Below are positions 14,410 to 21,784 of a stretch of 37,418 bases of DNA, piece after piece (positions within the stretch are counted from its first letter, which is position 1; each line of letters opens with the position of its first letter). Made by a program: the position numbers and the translations under genes. Below the pieces are notes generated by a model that worked only from the letters and a program-made list of their open reading frames with translations, was not told the origin of the DNA and made no database searches. Origin of the DNA: Rhodovarius sp. (GTDB lineage: Bacteria; Pseudomonadota; Alphaproteobacteria; Acetobacterales; Acetobacteraceae); NCBI GenBank assembly GCA_025057055.1, contig JANWYF010000010.1, positions 1-37,418 of the forward strand, given 5' to 3'.

Positions 14410-16743
14410 ATGGCCGAGCACATCCGCATCGGCGATATCGCGCCGCGCATCCACTACGCGACGGATGGCGTGCAGAACGCCTTCACCTTCCCCTTCCCGA
14501 TCTTCAGCGCCGCCGATCTGCAGGTGCGCCTGGATGGGCTGCCGGTGGCCAGCGGCTTCTCGGTGCAAGGGGCCGGGCGCAGCGAGGGGGGCCAGGTCGT
14601 CTTCGACACCCCGCCGCCGGCCGGCCGCCGCCTGACCCTGTTGCGCCGCCTGCGCCTCGCGCGCACCAGCGACTTCCAGGACAACGGCGTGCTGCGCGCG
14701 CGGGTGTTGAATGACGAGCTCGACTACCAGGTGGCCGCGCTGCAGGAGCTGCGCGATGAGATCGCGGGCGCGATCCGCCTCGACCCCTCAGAGAGCGCCG
14801 AGCTGCGCCTGCCCCCCGCCGCCGCCCGGGCCAACCGCGTGCTCGGCTTCAACGCAACGGGCGGGATCGCGCTGCTGCCGCAGGGCGGGCTGGTGACCTC
14901 GGCCTTCCCGGGCGCGGTGCCGCGCAGCGTCGAGGACAAGCTGGCCGAAAGCCTTTCGGTGCGCGATTTCGGCGCGGTGGGTGACGGCGTGGCCGATGAC
15001 GGACCCGCCCTGCAGGCGGCGATGAGCGCCGCCGCTGCCTCTGGCCGGTTGCTGGTCATCGGAGAGGGCACCTGGCGCACCACCATGCCGCTCACCCTGC
15101 CCGGGGAAGCCGCGGGGCTCGTCATGTCCGGCGTGATCCTCTACGCTGGGCCGACCGGGGTCGCCCTGACCATTGGCAATGGCAGCACCTATCGCACCGC
15201 CACACGCCGCTATCTGGGGCTGCGAGTCCAGCGCGCGACTCAATCCGACTGGCAGAATGAGGACGACATCGGCATCCGTCTGGTCAATCTGGACGCCTGC
15301 CTTGTCGAGATTCGCCAAGCAGAGGGGTTCACTATCGGCGTCCAGACCCTAGGCGACGCACGCGGCTTCGAGGACAGCACGCTGCACTTGGGCCGCATCG
15401 TGAACAACTGCATCGGCCTCGACGTGCGCTGCGCCACCGCTGCTGGGTGGAACAACTCGGTGGTCTATGTCGGCGGGCATTTCGCCAATGCCTCCTCGGT
15501 CCACCCCACCATGAGCCGCTTCGGCGTGCGCTTCTCCGCCGCCCCCGGCGCCTACAACCGCCACAACGCGCATGTCTTCCTCGGACCGGCGTTCGAGCTT
15601 CAGCGTCAGGGCACGCCGGGCACGGTGGACGCCATCCCGTTCCTGGTCGAGTGCGGGGATGCGCGCTGCATCATCGCCCGTGGCATCCGGATGGAGCAGT
15701 GCAGCCCGGTGGTGGCACGCCATGTCGGCGGGTCTAACGACTGCGTGTATGAGGTTGGCTACAACGGCACTTACGGCTTCACAGGTGCGACAATCGACTA
15801 CGCGCCGGGCGCCACTCGGGCTGGTGGCAGCGTGGTCTGCTACCATCAGGCGGCGGCGGTGCACCACGCGCCACGGCTGGTCGCCGAGGCGGCGAATGTG
15901 CGGGCCAGGGCGTTCCGCCAGACCGTGGACGCAGCGGATGGCATCGGTTTCGACGAGATGGCGGTGCTATCGTCCAACCCGAACGGTCCGCCGACTGACC
16001 TCAATGGCTTCTGCTTCGCCGGGTTGTCGCTGATCACCCTGAACTCGGACAGTGTGGGGCTGCCGACCTCCCGCGCCTTGGCGTTCGTGGTGGACGCCAG
16101 CGAGTGCAAGGAGTTCGTGATCGCTGCAGAGGGCACCTCGCTGCGCCCCATCGTCATGCAGTTCGACGCGAATGAGCAGGTGCTGGGGGCGTCGGCGCCG
16201 ATCCTCTTCTCCAACATGAACGCGGTGTTCGCCGGGAGTCCCTCTTTCTGGTGGGAAGGTAACGTCAACCTGGACACGCTGACGGCTGGGCTGCCGCTGA
16301 ACCGACTGCAACGGGTCACGCTGCACCCTTCGGCCAAGTTCGCCGTGCTGGGCGTGCGTGGCGGCACCTCGGGTGCCACGCTGACCGCGCTGCGCATCTT
16401 TGCCCCGGCTACGCATGCGCCGCGGCTGATCTATGGCGGTCCGAGGCGGTGGGGGGTGCGCGAGTATACGGTGCAGGACCCGGACTGGGTCGTTCCTTCG
16501 CTGGGGCCTGGCGCCACGGCGACGCGAGACGTGACGCTCCCCGGCGTCCGGCAGGGCGACTTCGTGAGCGCAGGCTTCGCCAAGACTAGCGGCTTCCAGA
16601 ACGGCGGCGTGATCTTCCACGCATCGGTTGGCGGCACGGCCGGGACCAACCAGGTGCGAGTGACGGCGCACAACGTCTCTTCCGGCACGATCAATGTCGG
16701 GGCGGGGACGTTGTTTGTGCGCGCCGTCAAGCCGCGGCTGTGA
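14410..16743 (+). CDS. Tail fibre / tailspike with T7-like anchor and beta-helix domain
   Basis: 777 residues from ATG 14410 (a TTG at 14395 is possible but has no ribosome binding site). Residues 1-125 match the T7 gp17 N-terminal anchor ('FTFPFPIFSAADLQVRLDG', 'QVVFDTPPPAGRRLTLLRRLRLARTSDF', 'ALQELRDEIAGAIRLD'). A pectate-lyase-like beta-helix starts at about residue 183 ('SVRDFGAVGDGVADDGPALQAA'), the form used by capsule or O-antigen tailspikes. The C-terminal 90 residues look like a beta-sandwich ('TRDVTLPGVRQGDFVSAGF', 'VRVTAHNVSSGTINVGAGTLFVRA'). From about 15150 onward codon use shifts visibly: more A and T, and codons such as CTG/TTC/GGT mixed with AAT, ACT and CAA. The receptor-binding part was probably exchanged by recombination. 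No separate fibre chaperone is seen. Confidence 0.85.
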   Translation: MAEHIRIGDIAPRIHYATDGVQNAFTFPFPIFSAADLQVRLDGLPVASGFSVQGAGRSEGGQVVFDTPPPAGRRLTLLRRLRLARTSDFQDNGVLRARVLNDELDYQVAALQELRDEIAGAIRLDPSESAELRLPPAAARANRVLGFNATGGIALLPQGGLVTSAFPGAVPRSVEDKLAESLSVRDFGAVGDGVADDGPALQAAMSAAAASGRLLVIGEGTWRTTMPLTLPGEAAGLVMSGVILYAGPTGVALTIGNGSTYRTATRRYLGLRVQRATQSDWQNEDDIGIRLVNLDACLVEIRQAEGFTIGVQTLGDARGFEDSTLHLGRIVNNCIGLDVRCATAAGWNNSVVYVGGHFANASSVHPTMSRFGVRFSAAPGAYNRHNAHVFLGPAFELQRQGTPGTVDAIPFLVECGDARCIIARGIRMEQCSPVVARHVGGSNDCVYEVGYNGTYGFTGATIDYAPGATRAGGSVVCYHQAAAVHHAPRLVAEAANVRARAFRQTVDAADGIGFDEMAVLSSNPNGPPTDLNGFCFAGLSLITLNSDSVGLPTSRALAFVVDASECKEFVIAAEGTSLRPIVMQFDANEQVLGASAPILFSNMNAVFAGSPSFWWEGNVNLDTLTAGLPLNRLQRVTLHPSAKFAVLGVRGGTSGATLTALRIFAPATHAPRLIYGGPRRWGVREYTVQDPDWVVPSLGPGATATRDVTLPGVRQGDFVSAGFAKTSGFQNGGVIFHASVGGTAGTNQVRVTAHNVSSGTINVGAGTLFVRAVKPRL

Positions 16744-16766
16744 GGCGAGAGGGAAGAGCGCCGGCC

Positions 16767-17081
16767 ATGCCCAAGCGCAACCTGCAGAAGCTCGGCCTCG
16801 ACACCGAGGAGCTGCTCGCCCGCATCGCCCGCGACTACCGCGACTTCCTGACCGGCAACGCCGCCTATCAGGAGATCGAGGCGGCGAAGCTCTTCCGCGC
16901 CCGCCACGATGCCGGTCGGGCCGGGCTGGCCCATCTCGAGGCGCTGCTCCGCCTGGCCGCCGCCCAGGGCGAGGGGGCGGAGCCGTCGGCGCTGCTCGAT
17001 GCGCTCAGGCGCGCCCGGGCTGCGCTGGCCGAAGCCGCCTCGGGCGAGGACGGCGCCGATGACGATCCCGCCGGCGGCTGA
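16767..17081 (+). CDS. Probable small terminase subunit
   Basis: 104 residues from ATG 16767 with GGGAAGAG about 9 nt upstream. It is helical and acidic at the C-terminus ('ASGEDGADDDPAGG'), beginning 'MPKRNLQKLGLDTEELLARIARDYRDFLTGNAAYQEIEAAKLFRARHDAGRAGLAHLEALLRL'. No clear helix-turn-helix can be read. It overlaps the large terminase start by 23 nt, as small and large terminase genes often do, and the T7 order (fibre, small terminase, large terminase) supports the call. The evidence is mainly position and size; an unrelated packaging helper is possible. Confidence 0.55.
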   Translation: MPKRNLQKLGLDTEELLARIARDYRDFLTGNAAYQEIEAAKLFRARHDAGRAGLAHLEALLRLAAAQGEGAEPSALLDALRRARAALAEAASGEDGADDDPAGG

Positions 17082-18495
17082 TTTCCCGGAGTTCGTCTGG
17101 CTCTGGAACGAGCTGCAGGGCCAGGCGATGCCGCCGCACCACCGCAGGATGGCGCGCTGGCTGGCGGAGAGGCATGCGCAGGGGCATCGGCGCCTGCTGC
17201 TGATGGCCTTTCGCGGTGCCGGCAAATCGAGCCTGGTCGGGCTGTTCTGCGCCTGGTGGCTGGCGCGCGAGCCGGAGGCCCGCATCCTGGTCCTGGCGGC
17301 TGAACATTCCCTGGCCCAGCGCATGGTGGCGCAGGTGCGGCGCATCATCGAACGCCATCCGCTCTGCGCCCATCTCCTGCCCGCCGGGGCGGAGGCCTGG
17401 GCGGCCGACCGCTTCACCGTCGCACGCCGGCGGGTGCTGCGCGATCCCTCGATGCTCGCCCAGGGGATCGGCGGCAACATCACCGGCGCGCGCGCCGACC
17501 TCATCGTCTGCGACGATGTCGAGGTGCCGGGCAACTGCGACACGCCGGCCAAGCGCGAGGAGCTGCGCACCCGCCTGGCCGAGGCCGAGTTCGTGCTGGT
17601 CCCGGGCGGGACCCTGCTCTTCGTCGGCACGCCGCACTGCGCCGAGAGCCTCTACCGCCCGGGGGTGGAGCCGCTGCTCAAGGGCTGCCGGCGGCTCCGC
17701 CTGCCGCTGCTGGATCGGCACGGCCGATCGGCCTGGCCAGAACGCTTCGATGCGCAGACGATCGCCGCGCTGCGCGAGCGCGTCGGGCCGCTCGCCTTCG
17801 CGCGGCAGATGCAGCTCGAGCCGATCCAGGATGCGGCGGCCCGGCTCGATCCCGCGCTCATCATCGCCTACCGGGAGGAGCCGGCCTACCGCGAAGCGCA
17901 GGGCCGGGCGCAGCTCTTCCTGCTCGGCCGGCGCATGGTCTCGGGTGCGGCCTTCTGGGATCCGGCCTTCGGCCGACCCGACCGCGGCGATGGATCGGTC
18001 CTCGCCTGCGCCTATGCCGATGCCGAGGGGCGCTTCTACCTGCAGCGCGTCCTCTGGCTGACCGCCGATGACATGGCGGCCGAGGATGCGGCGACCCAGC
18101 AGTGCCGCGCGGTGGCGGCGGTGCTGCGCGCGCTGCATCTGCCCGCGGTCTTTGTCGAGACCAACGGCATCGGCCGCTTCCTGCCGGCCCTGCTGCGCCG
18201 GGTGCTGGCGGCCGAAGGCGTGGCGGCCGCGGTGCGCGAACATGCCAACCACCGCCCGAAGCAGGAGCGGATCCTGGGCGCGCTCGATCCGCTGCTCGCC
18301 GCCCGGCGCCTCTATGCCCATGCCGAGGTGCTGGCCGGTCCCTTCGCGCGGGAGATGGCAGCCTGGCGCCCCGACGACCGCAACGCCCGTGACGATGCCC
18401 TGGATGCGGTGGCCAGCCTCGTCCTCAGCGAGCCGGTGCGGCTGCCGCTGGTGCCGCTGCCCCCGCGCCCGCCGCCCTGGCGGGGCGGCGCATGA
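17059..18495 (+). CDS. Terminase large subunit (packaging ATPase and nuclease)
   Basis: 478 residues from ATG 17059. The ATPase domain has Walker A 'AFRGAGKSSL' (50-59) and Walker B 'LIVCDD' (148-153) followed by 'VEVPGNCDTPAKREEL', and coupling motif 'LLFVGTPH' at about 186-193. The RNase H-like nuclease keeps D301 in 'WDPAFG', E368 in 'VFVETNG' and the acidic pair in 'RNARDDALDAVA' (445-446). It belongs to the T7 gp19/podovirus type, slightly shorter than T7 gp19 (about 586 residues). All catalytic residues are present, so packaging is probably functional. It cuts and pumps DNA through the portal using ATP. The 3' 71 nt are overlapped by a minus-strand gene. Confidence 0.9.
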   Translation: MTIPPAADFPEFVWLWNELQGQAMPPHHRRMARWLAERHAQGHRRLLLMAFRGAGKSSLVGLFCAWWLAREPEARILVLAAEHSLAQRMVAQVRRIIERHPLCAHLLPAGAEAWAADRFTVARRRVLRDPSMLAQGIGGNITGARADLIVCDDVEVPGNCDTPAKREELRTRLAEAEFVLVPGGTLLFVGTPHCAESLYRPGVEPLLKGCRRLRLPLLDRHGRSAWPERFDAQTIAALRERVGPLAFARQMQLEPIQDAAARLDPALIIAYREEPAYREAQGRAQLFLLGRRMVSGAAFWDPAFGRPDRGDGSVLACAYADAEGRFYLQRVLWLTADDMAAEDAATQQCRAVAAVLRALHLPAVFVETNGIGRFLPALLRRVLAAEGVAAAVREHANHRPKQERILGALDPLLAARRLYAHAEVLAGPFAREMAAWRPDDRNARDDALDAVASLVLSEPVRLPLVPLPPRPPPWRGGA

Positions 18496-18694
18496 TCTCC
18501 GTGGCATGGCGCTCCAGCCCTGCCGCGGTCGCGCCATAGCGCCCATCGGCCCGCAGCTCCACGAAGCCCATGCCGGCAAGCCGGCGCAGGCACGGCTCGT
18601 CAGCCAGGCCAGGCGGCCGCCCGACATCGCCCACCAGCCACAGGCGATGCAGCGCCGAACGGCAACAGGTCTCGAGATAGGGCTCGTTCCACAT
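18425..18694 (-). CDS. Small winged-helix-like protein antisense to the terminase end
   Basis: 89 residues on the opposite strand, filling the otherwise empty gap between terminase and the next gene. From ATG 18692-18694 it reads 'MWNEPYLETCCRSALHRLWLVGDVG', 'LADEPCLRRLAGMGFVELRADGRYGATAAGLERHATEI': a helix-helix-strand-turn-strand-helix arrangement like a winged helix. The last 17 residues are Ala/Pro/Gly-only because they lie over terminase codons. I believe similar small proteins occur at this place in related elements, and the sequence before the overlap looks coding. It could be a regulator made against the direction of the late genes, or an accessory gene. An earlier start (18730) would cover the next gene's ribosome binding site. 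Confidence 0.55.
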   Translation of the reverse strand: MWNEPYLETCCRSALHRLWLVGDVGRPPGLADEPCLRRLAGMGFVELRADGRYGATAAGLERHATEIMRRPARAAGAGAAAPAAAAPAR

Positions 18695-18728
18695 CGCTCC
18701 ACGCGTTCCAGCCGGAAGGACATATAGC

Positions 18729-19019
18729 ATGAATGCCGAGGATTTCTCCCCCGCCCTCGCCATGCTGGTGCTACAAAGCCCGCTCGCGGCATGGCTGTTC
18801 TACGTGCTGCACGGCATCCGGCGCGAGCTCGACCGCCGCATCGAGCACGGCGATCAGCGCACCGGCGACGGGCTGAGCCGCACCCGCGACGAGCTCGCCG
18901 CCTTCAAGCTCGAGGTGGCGCGCACCTATGTGCCGCTCTCCCTGATCCGCGAGATGGAACGGCGGATGAGCGAGCAGCTGGCCCGCATCGAGGCCAAGAT
19001 CGAGGGCATGCTGCGATGA
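18729..19019 (+). CDS. Small membrane/coiled-coil protein, possible holin
   Basis: 96 residues with GGAAGGA about 11 nt before ATG 18729. One hydrophobic helix at about 9-28 ('ALAMLVLQSPLAAWLFYVLHGI') precedes a charged helical tail ('RRELDRRIEHGD', 'MERRMSEQLARIEAKIEGMLR'). The stop overlaps the lysin start (ATGA). Size, single membrane span, charged tail and position before an endolysin suit a class III holin or pinholin. It could instead be a membrane-anchored packaging or spanin-like helper; the call rests on topology and context. Confidence 0.6.
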   Translation: MNAEDFSPALAMLVLQSPLAAWLFYVLHGIRRELDRRIEHGDQRTGDGLSRTRDELAAFKLEVARTYVPLSLIREMERRMSEQLARIEAKIEGMLR

Positions 19020-19438
19020 GCCCGGCCGAGATCCTGGCCCGCACCCTTCATGCCGAGGCGGGCGGCTGCCCGGCGCGGGGCATCGAGGCGCTGGCCGCGC
19101 TGATCCTGAACCGGGCGCGCGCCGCCCTGGCCTGTCCGACGGCCCGCGCGCGCTTCAGCGCCGAGCGCAGGGCGCCCGACCTGGCGGGGATGGTGGCGCT
19201 CGTCTGCCTGGCCCCCTTCCAGTTCCCGGCGCTGCGCCGCACGCCGCGCCCGGCCGAGGACGACCCGGTGCTCGCCATGTGCCGGCGCATCGCCGCCCGC
19301 GCCTTGGCGGGCAGCCTGCCCGATCTCGCGCAGGGGGCGACCCATTTCCACCGCCTCTCGGAGCTGCCGGCCTGGGCCATCGGCCGCCAGCCGGTGGCCG
19401 AGATAGGCGGGCTTGCGCTCTACCGCCTGGCGGCGTGA
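19016..19438 (+). CDS. SleB-family cell wall hydrolase (phage endolysin)
   Basis: 140 residues from the ATG overlapping the previous stop. The N-terminus 'ILARTLHAEAGG' followed by 'GIEALAALILNR' is the core of the SleB/CwlJ hydrolase_2 fold, with E14 as likely catalytic glutamate; 'GATHFHRL' and 'WAIGRQPVAEIGGLALYR' complete the domain. Such enzymes cleave peptidoglycan glycan strands. There is no signal peptide, so it needs a holin, and the gene before it is the candidate. It is the last phage-like gene of the block; no spanin pair is evident. Some chromosomal lysozyme-like proteins of alphaproteobacteria share this family, but position favours an endolysin. Confidence 0.82.
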   Translation: MSPAEILARTLHAEAGGCPARGIEALAALILNRARAALACPTARARFSAERRAPDLAGMVALVCLAPFQFPALRRTPRPAEDDPVLAMCRRIAARALAGSLPDLAQGATHFHRLSELPAWAIGRQPVAEIGGLALYRLAA

Positions 19439-19448
19439 CAGAGGGGGC

Positions 19449-19805
19449 ATGGAGGAGCGCTTCATCTACACCCTGGTCCGCCGCACCGACTGGGAGGCAG
19501 CCCGGGCCGCCGGCCATGACGCCGGCAGCGAGGACGACCGGCGCGATGGCTTCCTGCACTTCTCGACCGCTGCGCAGCTGCGCGCGACCGCCGCCCGGCA
19601 CCGCCGCGGCGAGCCCGAGCTGCTGATGGTCGAGGTCGAGGCCGCCGCGCTCGGCCCCGCGCTGCGCTACGAGCCGGCTTCGGGCAGCCGCCCCGGCCTC
19701 TTTCCCCACCTCTATGGCGTGCTGCCGCTCTCGGCGGTGGTGCGGGTGCTGCCGCTGCCGGTCGGGCCGGATGGGCTGCACGTCTTCCCCGAGGGCTGGC
19801 CCTGA
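19449..19805 (+). CDS. DUF952 family protein
   Basis: 118 residues from ATG 19449, behind the purine-rich AGAGGGGG. 'FIYTLVRRTDWEAARAAG', 'DGFLHFSTAAQLRATAARH', 'LLMVEVEAAALGPALRYEPASGSRPGLFPHLYGVLP' and 'VVRVLPLPVGPDG' are the family's conserved blocks. DUF952 proteins have a fold related to ADP-ribosyltransferases/phosphotransferases, but their reaction is unknown. In many alphaproteobacteria the gene stands next to pyrD, as it nearly does here, so it marks the return to host chromosome after the phage block. Its stop (TGA) directly abuts the stop of the convergent exporter gene. Confidence 0.85.
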   Translation: MEERFIYTLVRRTDWEAARAAGHDAGSEDDRRDGFLHFSTAAQLRATAARHRRGEPELLMVEVEAAALGPALRYEPASGSRPGLFPHLYGVLPLSAVVRVLPLPVGPDGLHVFPEGWP

Positions 19806-20672
19806 TCAGCCCCGGCCGCCGGCCCGGCGCACGGCGCGTTCGCTCATCACGCAGGCCAGCACCACCACCACCCCGCCGGCGATCACCGCCGGCTCCGGCG
19901 GGCGGCCGAACAGCAGCAGATCCAGCGTCACCGCCCAGGGCAGGGCGATGAACTCGAAAGGTGCAAGCCGCGCCGCCGGGGCATGGCGGAAGGCCAGCGC
20001 CATGAGCACCGCGGCCGCCCCGGCCATCACCCCATTGGCAATCAGGCGCAGCCACTGCAGCGCATCGGGCGCGACCCAATGCCAGCCGGCGAAGGGGGCG
20101 GAGGCCAGGATGCCGACCACCCCGGGCCAGAGGATCAGGCGGGCGATCCCGGTCTCCATCCTGAGGCCGCGGTTGATGGTGATGGTGATGGCGTAAAACA
20201 GCGTGCCCAGCGCGGCGGCGGCGAAGCCGGTCAGACTCGCCCCCTCTCCCTCACCGAGCTGCGGCCAGAGCGCGGCCAACACCCCGCTGAAGCCGACACC
20301 GACCCAGAGCCAGGCGCGCGCCGGCACCTCCTCCCGCAGGAAGAGGCGGGCCAGAAGCAGCGTCAGGAAGGGGGCCGTGAAGTAGACGAGATAGCCGTCG
20401 GCCAGCGGCAGATGGCGGAAGGCGACGAAGAAGCACATGCCAGAGCCCAGCATCGAGAAGGCGCGGGCAGCATGCAGCCAGGGATGGCGCGAATAGAGCG
20501 TCCCCCCGGCCCCGTGCCAGAGGGCGCGCGCGGCAGCAAGCAGCAGCAGCAGCGCGACATGGCGAATGAGCAGCGCCTGCGCGGCGCTGAACTGCTGCGC
20601 GAGGCCCTTGCTGTTGGCATCGACCAGGCCGAACAGCATCAGGGCCGCCATCAGGAAGAGCGGACCTTGCAC
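19806..20672 (-). CDS. EamA/DMT-family transporter
   Basis: 288 residues with about ten membrane helices in two repeats of five, the drug/metabolite transporter plan. It starts with a GTG codon at 20670-20672. Repeat 1 has 'ARAFSMLGSGMCFFVAFRHLPLADGYLVYFTAPFLTLLLARLFLREEV'; repeat 2 has 'GAAAVLMALAFRHAPAARLAPFEFIALPWAVTLDLLLFGRPPEP'. It probably exports a metabolite such as an amino acid or nucleotide precursor; the substrate cannot be read. It is transcribed against its neighbours and separates the DUF952 gene from pyrD. Confidence 0.85.
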   Translation of the reverse strand: MQGPLFLMAALMLFGLVDANSKGLAQQFSAAQALLIRHVALLLLLAAARALWHGAGGTLYSRHPWLHAARAFSMLGSGMCFFVAFRHLPLADGYLVYFTAPFLTLLLARLFLREEVPARAWLWVGVGFSGVLAALWPQLGEGEGASLTGFAAAALGTLFYAITITINRGLRMETGIARLILWPGVVGILASAPFAGWHWVAPDALQWLRLIANGVMAGAAAVLMALAFRHAPAARLAPFEFIALPWAVTLDLLLFGRPPEPAVIAGGVVVVLACVMSERAVRRAGGRG

Positions 20673-20743
20673 CCTCAGCCCATAGCATGCCCGCGCGGCG
20701 CTGGCTTCCCAGGCGGGCAGGGCTCTGGCATGCCGCGCGGCGG

Positions 20744-21784
20744 ATGACGCCTGCCCTCGCCTCAGCCCTCACACCGCTGTTGCGGCTGTTCGATGCCGAA
20801 ACCGCCCACCACCTGGCGCTGGCCGCGCTGCGGGCGGGGCTTGCCGGCCGCGCCCGGGCCGATGCCCATCCGGTGCTGGCCACCCGGGTATTCGGCCTCT
20901 CCTTCGCCAATCCCCTGGGGCTCGCTGCCGGCTTCGACAAGGACGCCGAGGCGGTGCTGCCCCTCTTCGCCCTGGGCTTCGGCTTCATCGAGGCCGGGAC
21001 CGTCACCCCCCGGCCGCAGCCCGGCAATCCGCGCCCGCGCCTCTTCCGCCTGGCCGAGGATCGGGCGGTGATCAACCGCATGGGCTTCAACAATGCGGGC
21101 ATCGAGAGCTTCCTGGCCCGGCTGCGCGACCTGCCGCGACCGCTGCCCGGGGTGTTCGGGGCCAATATCGGGATCAACAAGGAGGGGGCGGATCCCGAAC
21201 GGGATTACGCCGCGCTCTATGCCGCGCTGGCGCCTCTCGTCGATTATGTGACGATCAACATCTCCTCCCCGAACACGCCCGGCCTGCGCGACCTGCAGGC
21301 AGAGGCCCGGCTGGCCGCGATCCTGGCCGCCCTGCCGGCCGAACGCCGCGTGCCGGTGCTGGTCAAGCTCGCCCCCGACCTGCCGGAGGAAGCCCTGCCT
21401 GGCATTCTCGATGTCTGCATCGCGGGCGGGGCGGCGGGGGTGGTGATCTCCAACACCACCCTGGCGCGGCCGCCCCTCTCCTCCCGCCATGCCGGGGAGG
21501 CGGGCGGCCTGTCGGGCCAACCGCTGTTTGCCCGCAGCACCGAGATGCTGCGCCGCGCCTATCGCCATGCCCGCGGGCGGCTGGTCTTCATCGGCGTGGG
21601 GGGCATCGCCACGCCCGAGCAGGCACTGGCCAAGATCAAGGCCGGCGCGAGCCTGCTGCAGCTCTACACCGGCCTCATCTATGCCGGGCCTGCCCTGGTG
21701 CCGCGGCTGCTCGCCGGCCTCGCGGCGCTGCTCGCGCGGGAAGGTTTCGCCCAGGTTGCCGATGCGGTGGGGGTAGAGGCGTGA
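20744..21784 (+). CDS. pyrD: Dihydroorotate dehydrogenase (quinone), class 2
   Basis: 346 residues from ATG 20744. It oxidises dihydroorotate to orotate with ubiquinone in pyrimidine synthesis, on the inner face of the membrane. Motifs: N-terminal membrane-binding helices ('LLRLFDAETAHHLALAALR'), 'NPLGLAAGFDKDAEAV', 'FGFIEAGTVTPRPQPGNPRPRLFRL', 'INRMGFNN', 'NISSPNTPGLRDLQ' with the class 2 catalytic serine, 'VLVKLAPDL', 'NTT', and the FMN phosphate loops 'IGVGGI' and 'LLQLYTGLIYAGP'. Length is normal. The stop overlaps the GTG start of the HAD gene, indicating coupled translation. Confidence 0.95.
   Translation: MTPALASALTPLLRLFDAETAHHLALAALRAGLAGRARADAHPVLATRVFGLSFANPLGLAAGFDKDAEAVLPLFALGFGFIEAGTVTPRPQPGNPRPRLFRLAEDRAVINRMGFNNAGIESFLARLRDLPRPLPGVFGANIGINKEGADPERDYAALYAALAPLVDYVTINISSPNTPGLRDLQAEARLAAILAALPAERRVPVLVKLAPDLPEEALPGILDVCIAGGAAGVVISNTTLARPPLSSRHAGEAGGLSGQPLFARSTEMLRRAYRHARGRLVFIGVGGIATPEQALAKIKAGASLLQLYTGLIYAGPALVPRLLAGLAALLAREGFAQVADAVGVEA

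Larger units (their letters stand above)
7045..19438 (+). mobile_element. Podovirus-derived late-gene module (reduced prophage or gene-transfer-agent-like element)
   Basis: Nearly all genes here run rightward and encode particle, packaging and lysis functions in T7 class III order: portal, scaffold, capsid, tail tubes A and B, internal protein, fibre, putative small and large terminase, putative holin, lysin. I find no integrase, excisionase, replication protein, RNA polymerase or phage tRNA, and no flanking host tRNA gene. Limits are set by first and last phage-like genes; real attachment sites cannot be placed. Portal, capsid and terminase frames are intact and the terminase motifs are complete, so decay is not obvious. 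Confidence 0.75.

Noticed and set aside
7045-19448. Integrase gene or attachment repeats for the phage module
   Set aside because: No recombinase motif and no tRNA gene were found, and no convincing direct repeat was seen by eye at the edges; a computed repeat search is needed before excluding it.
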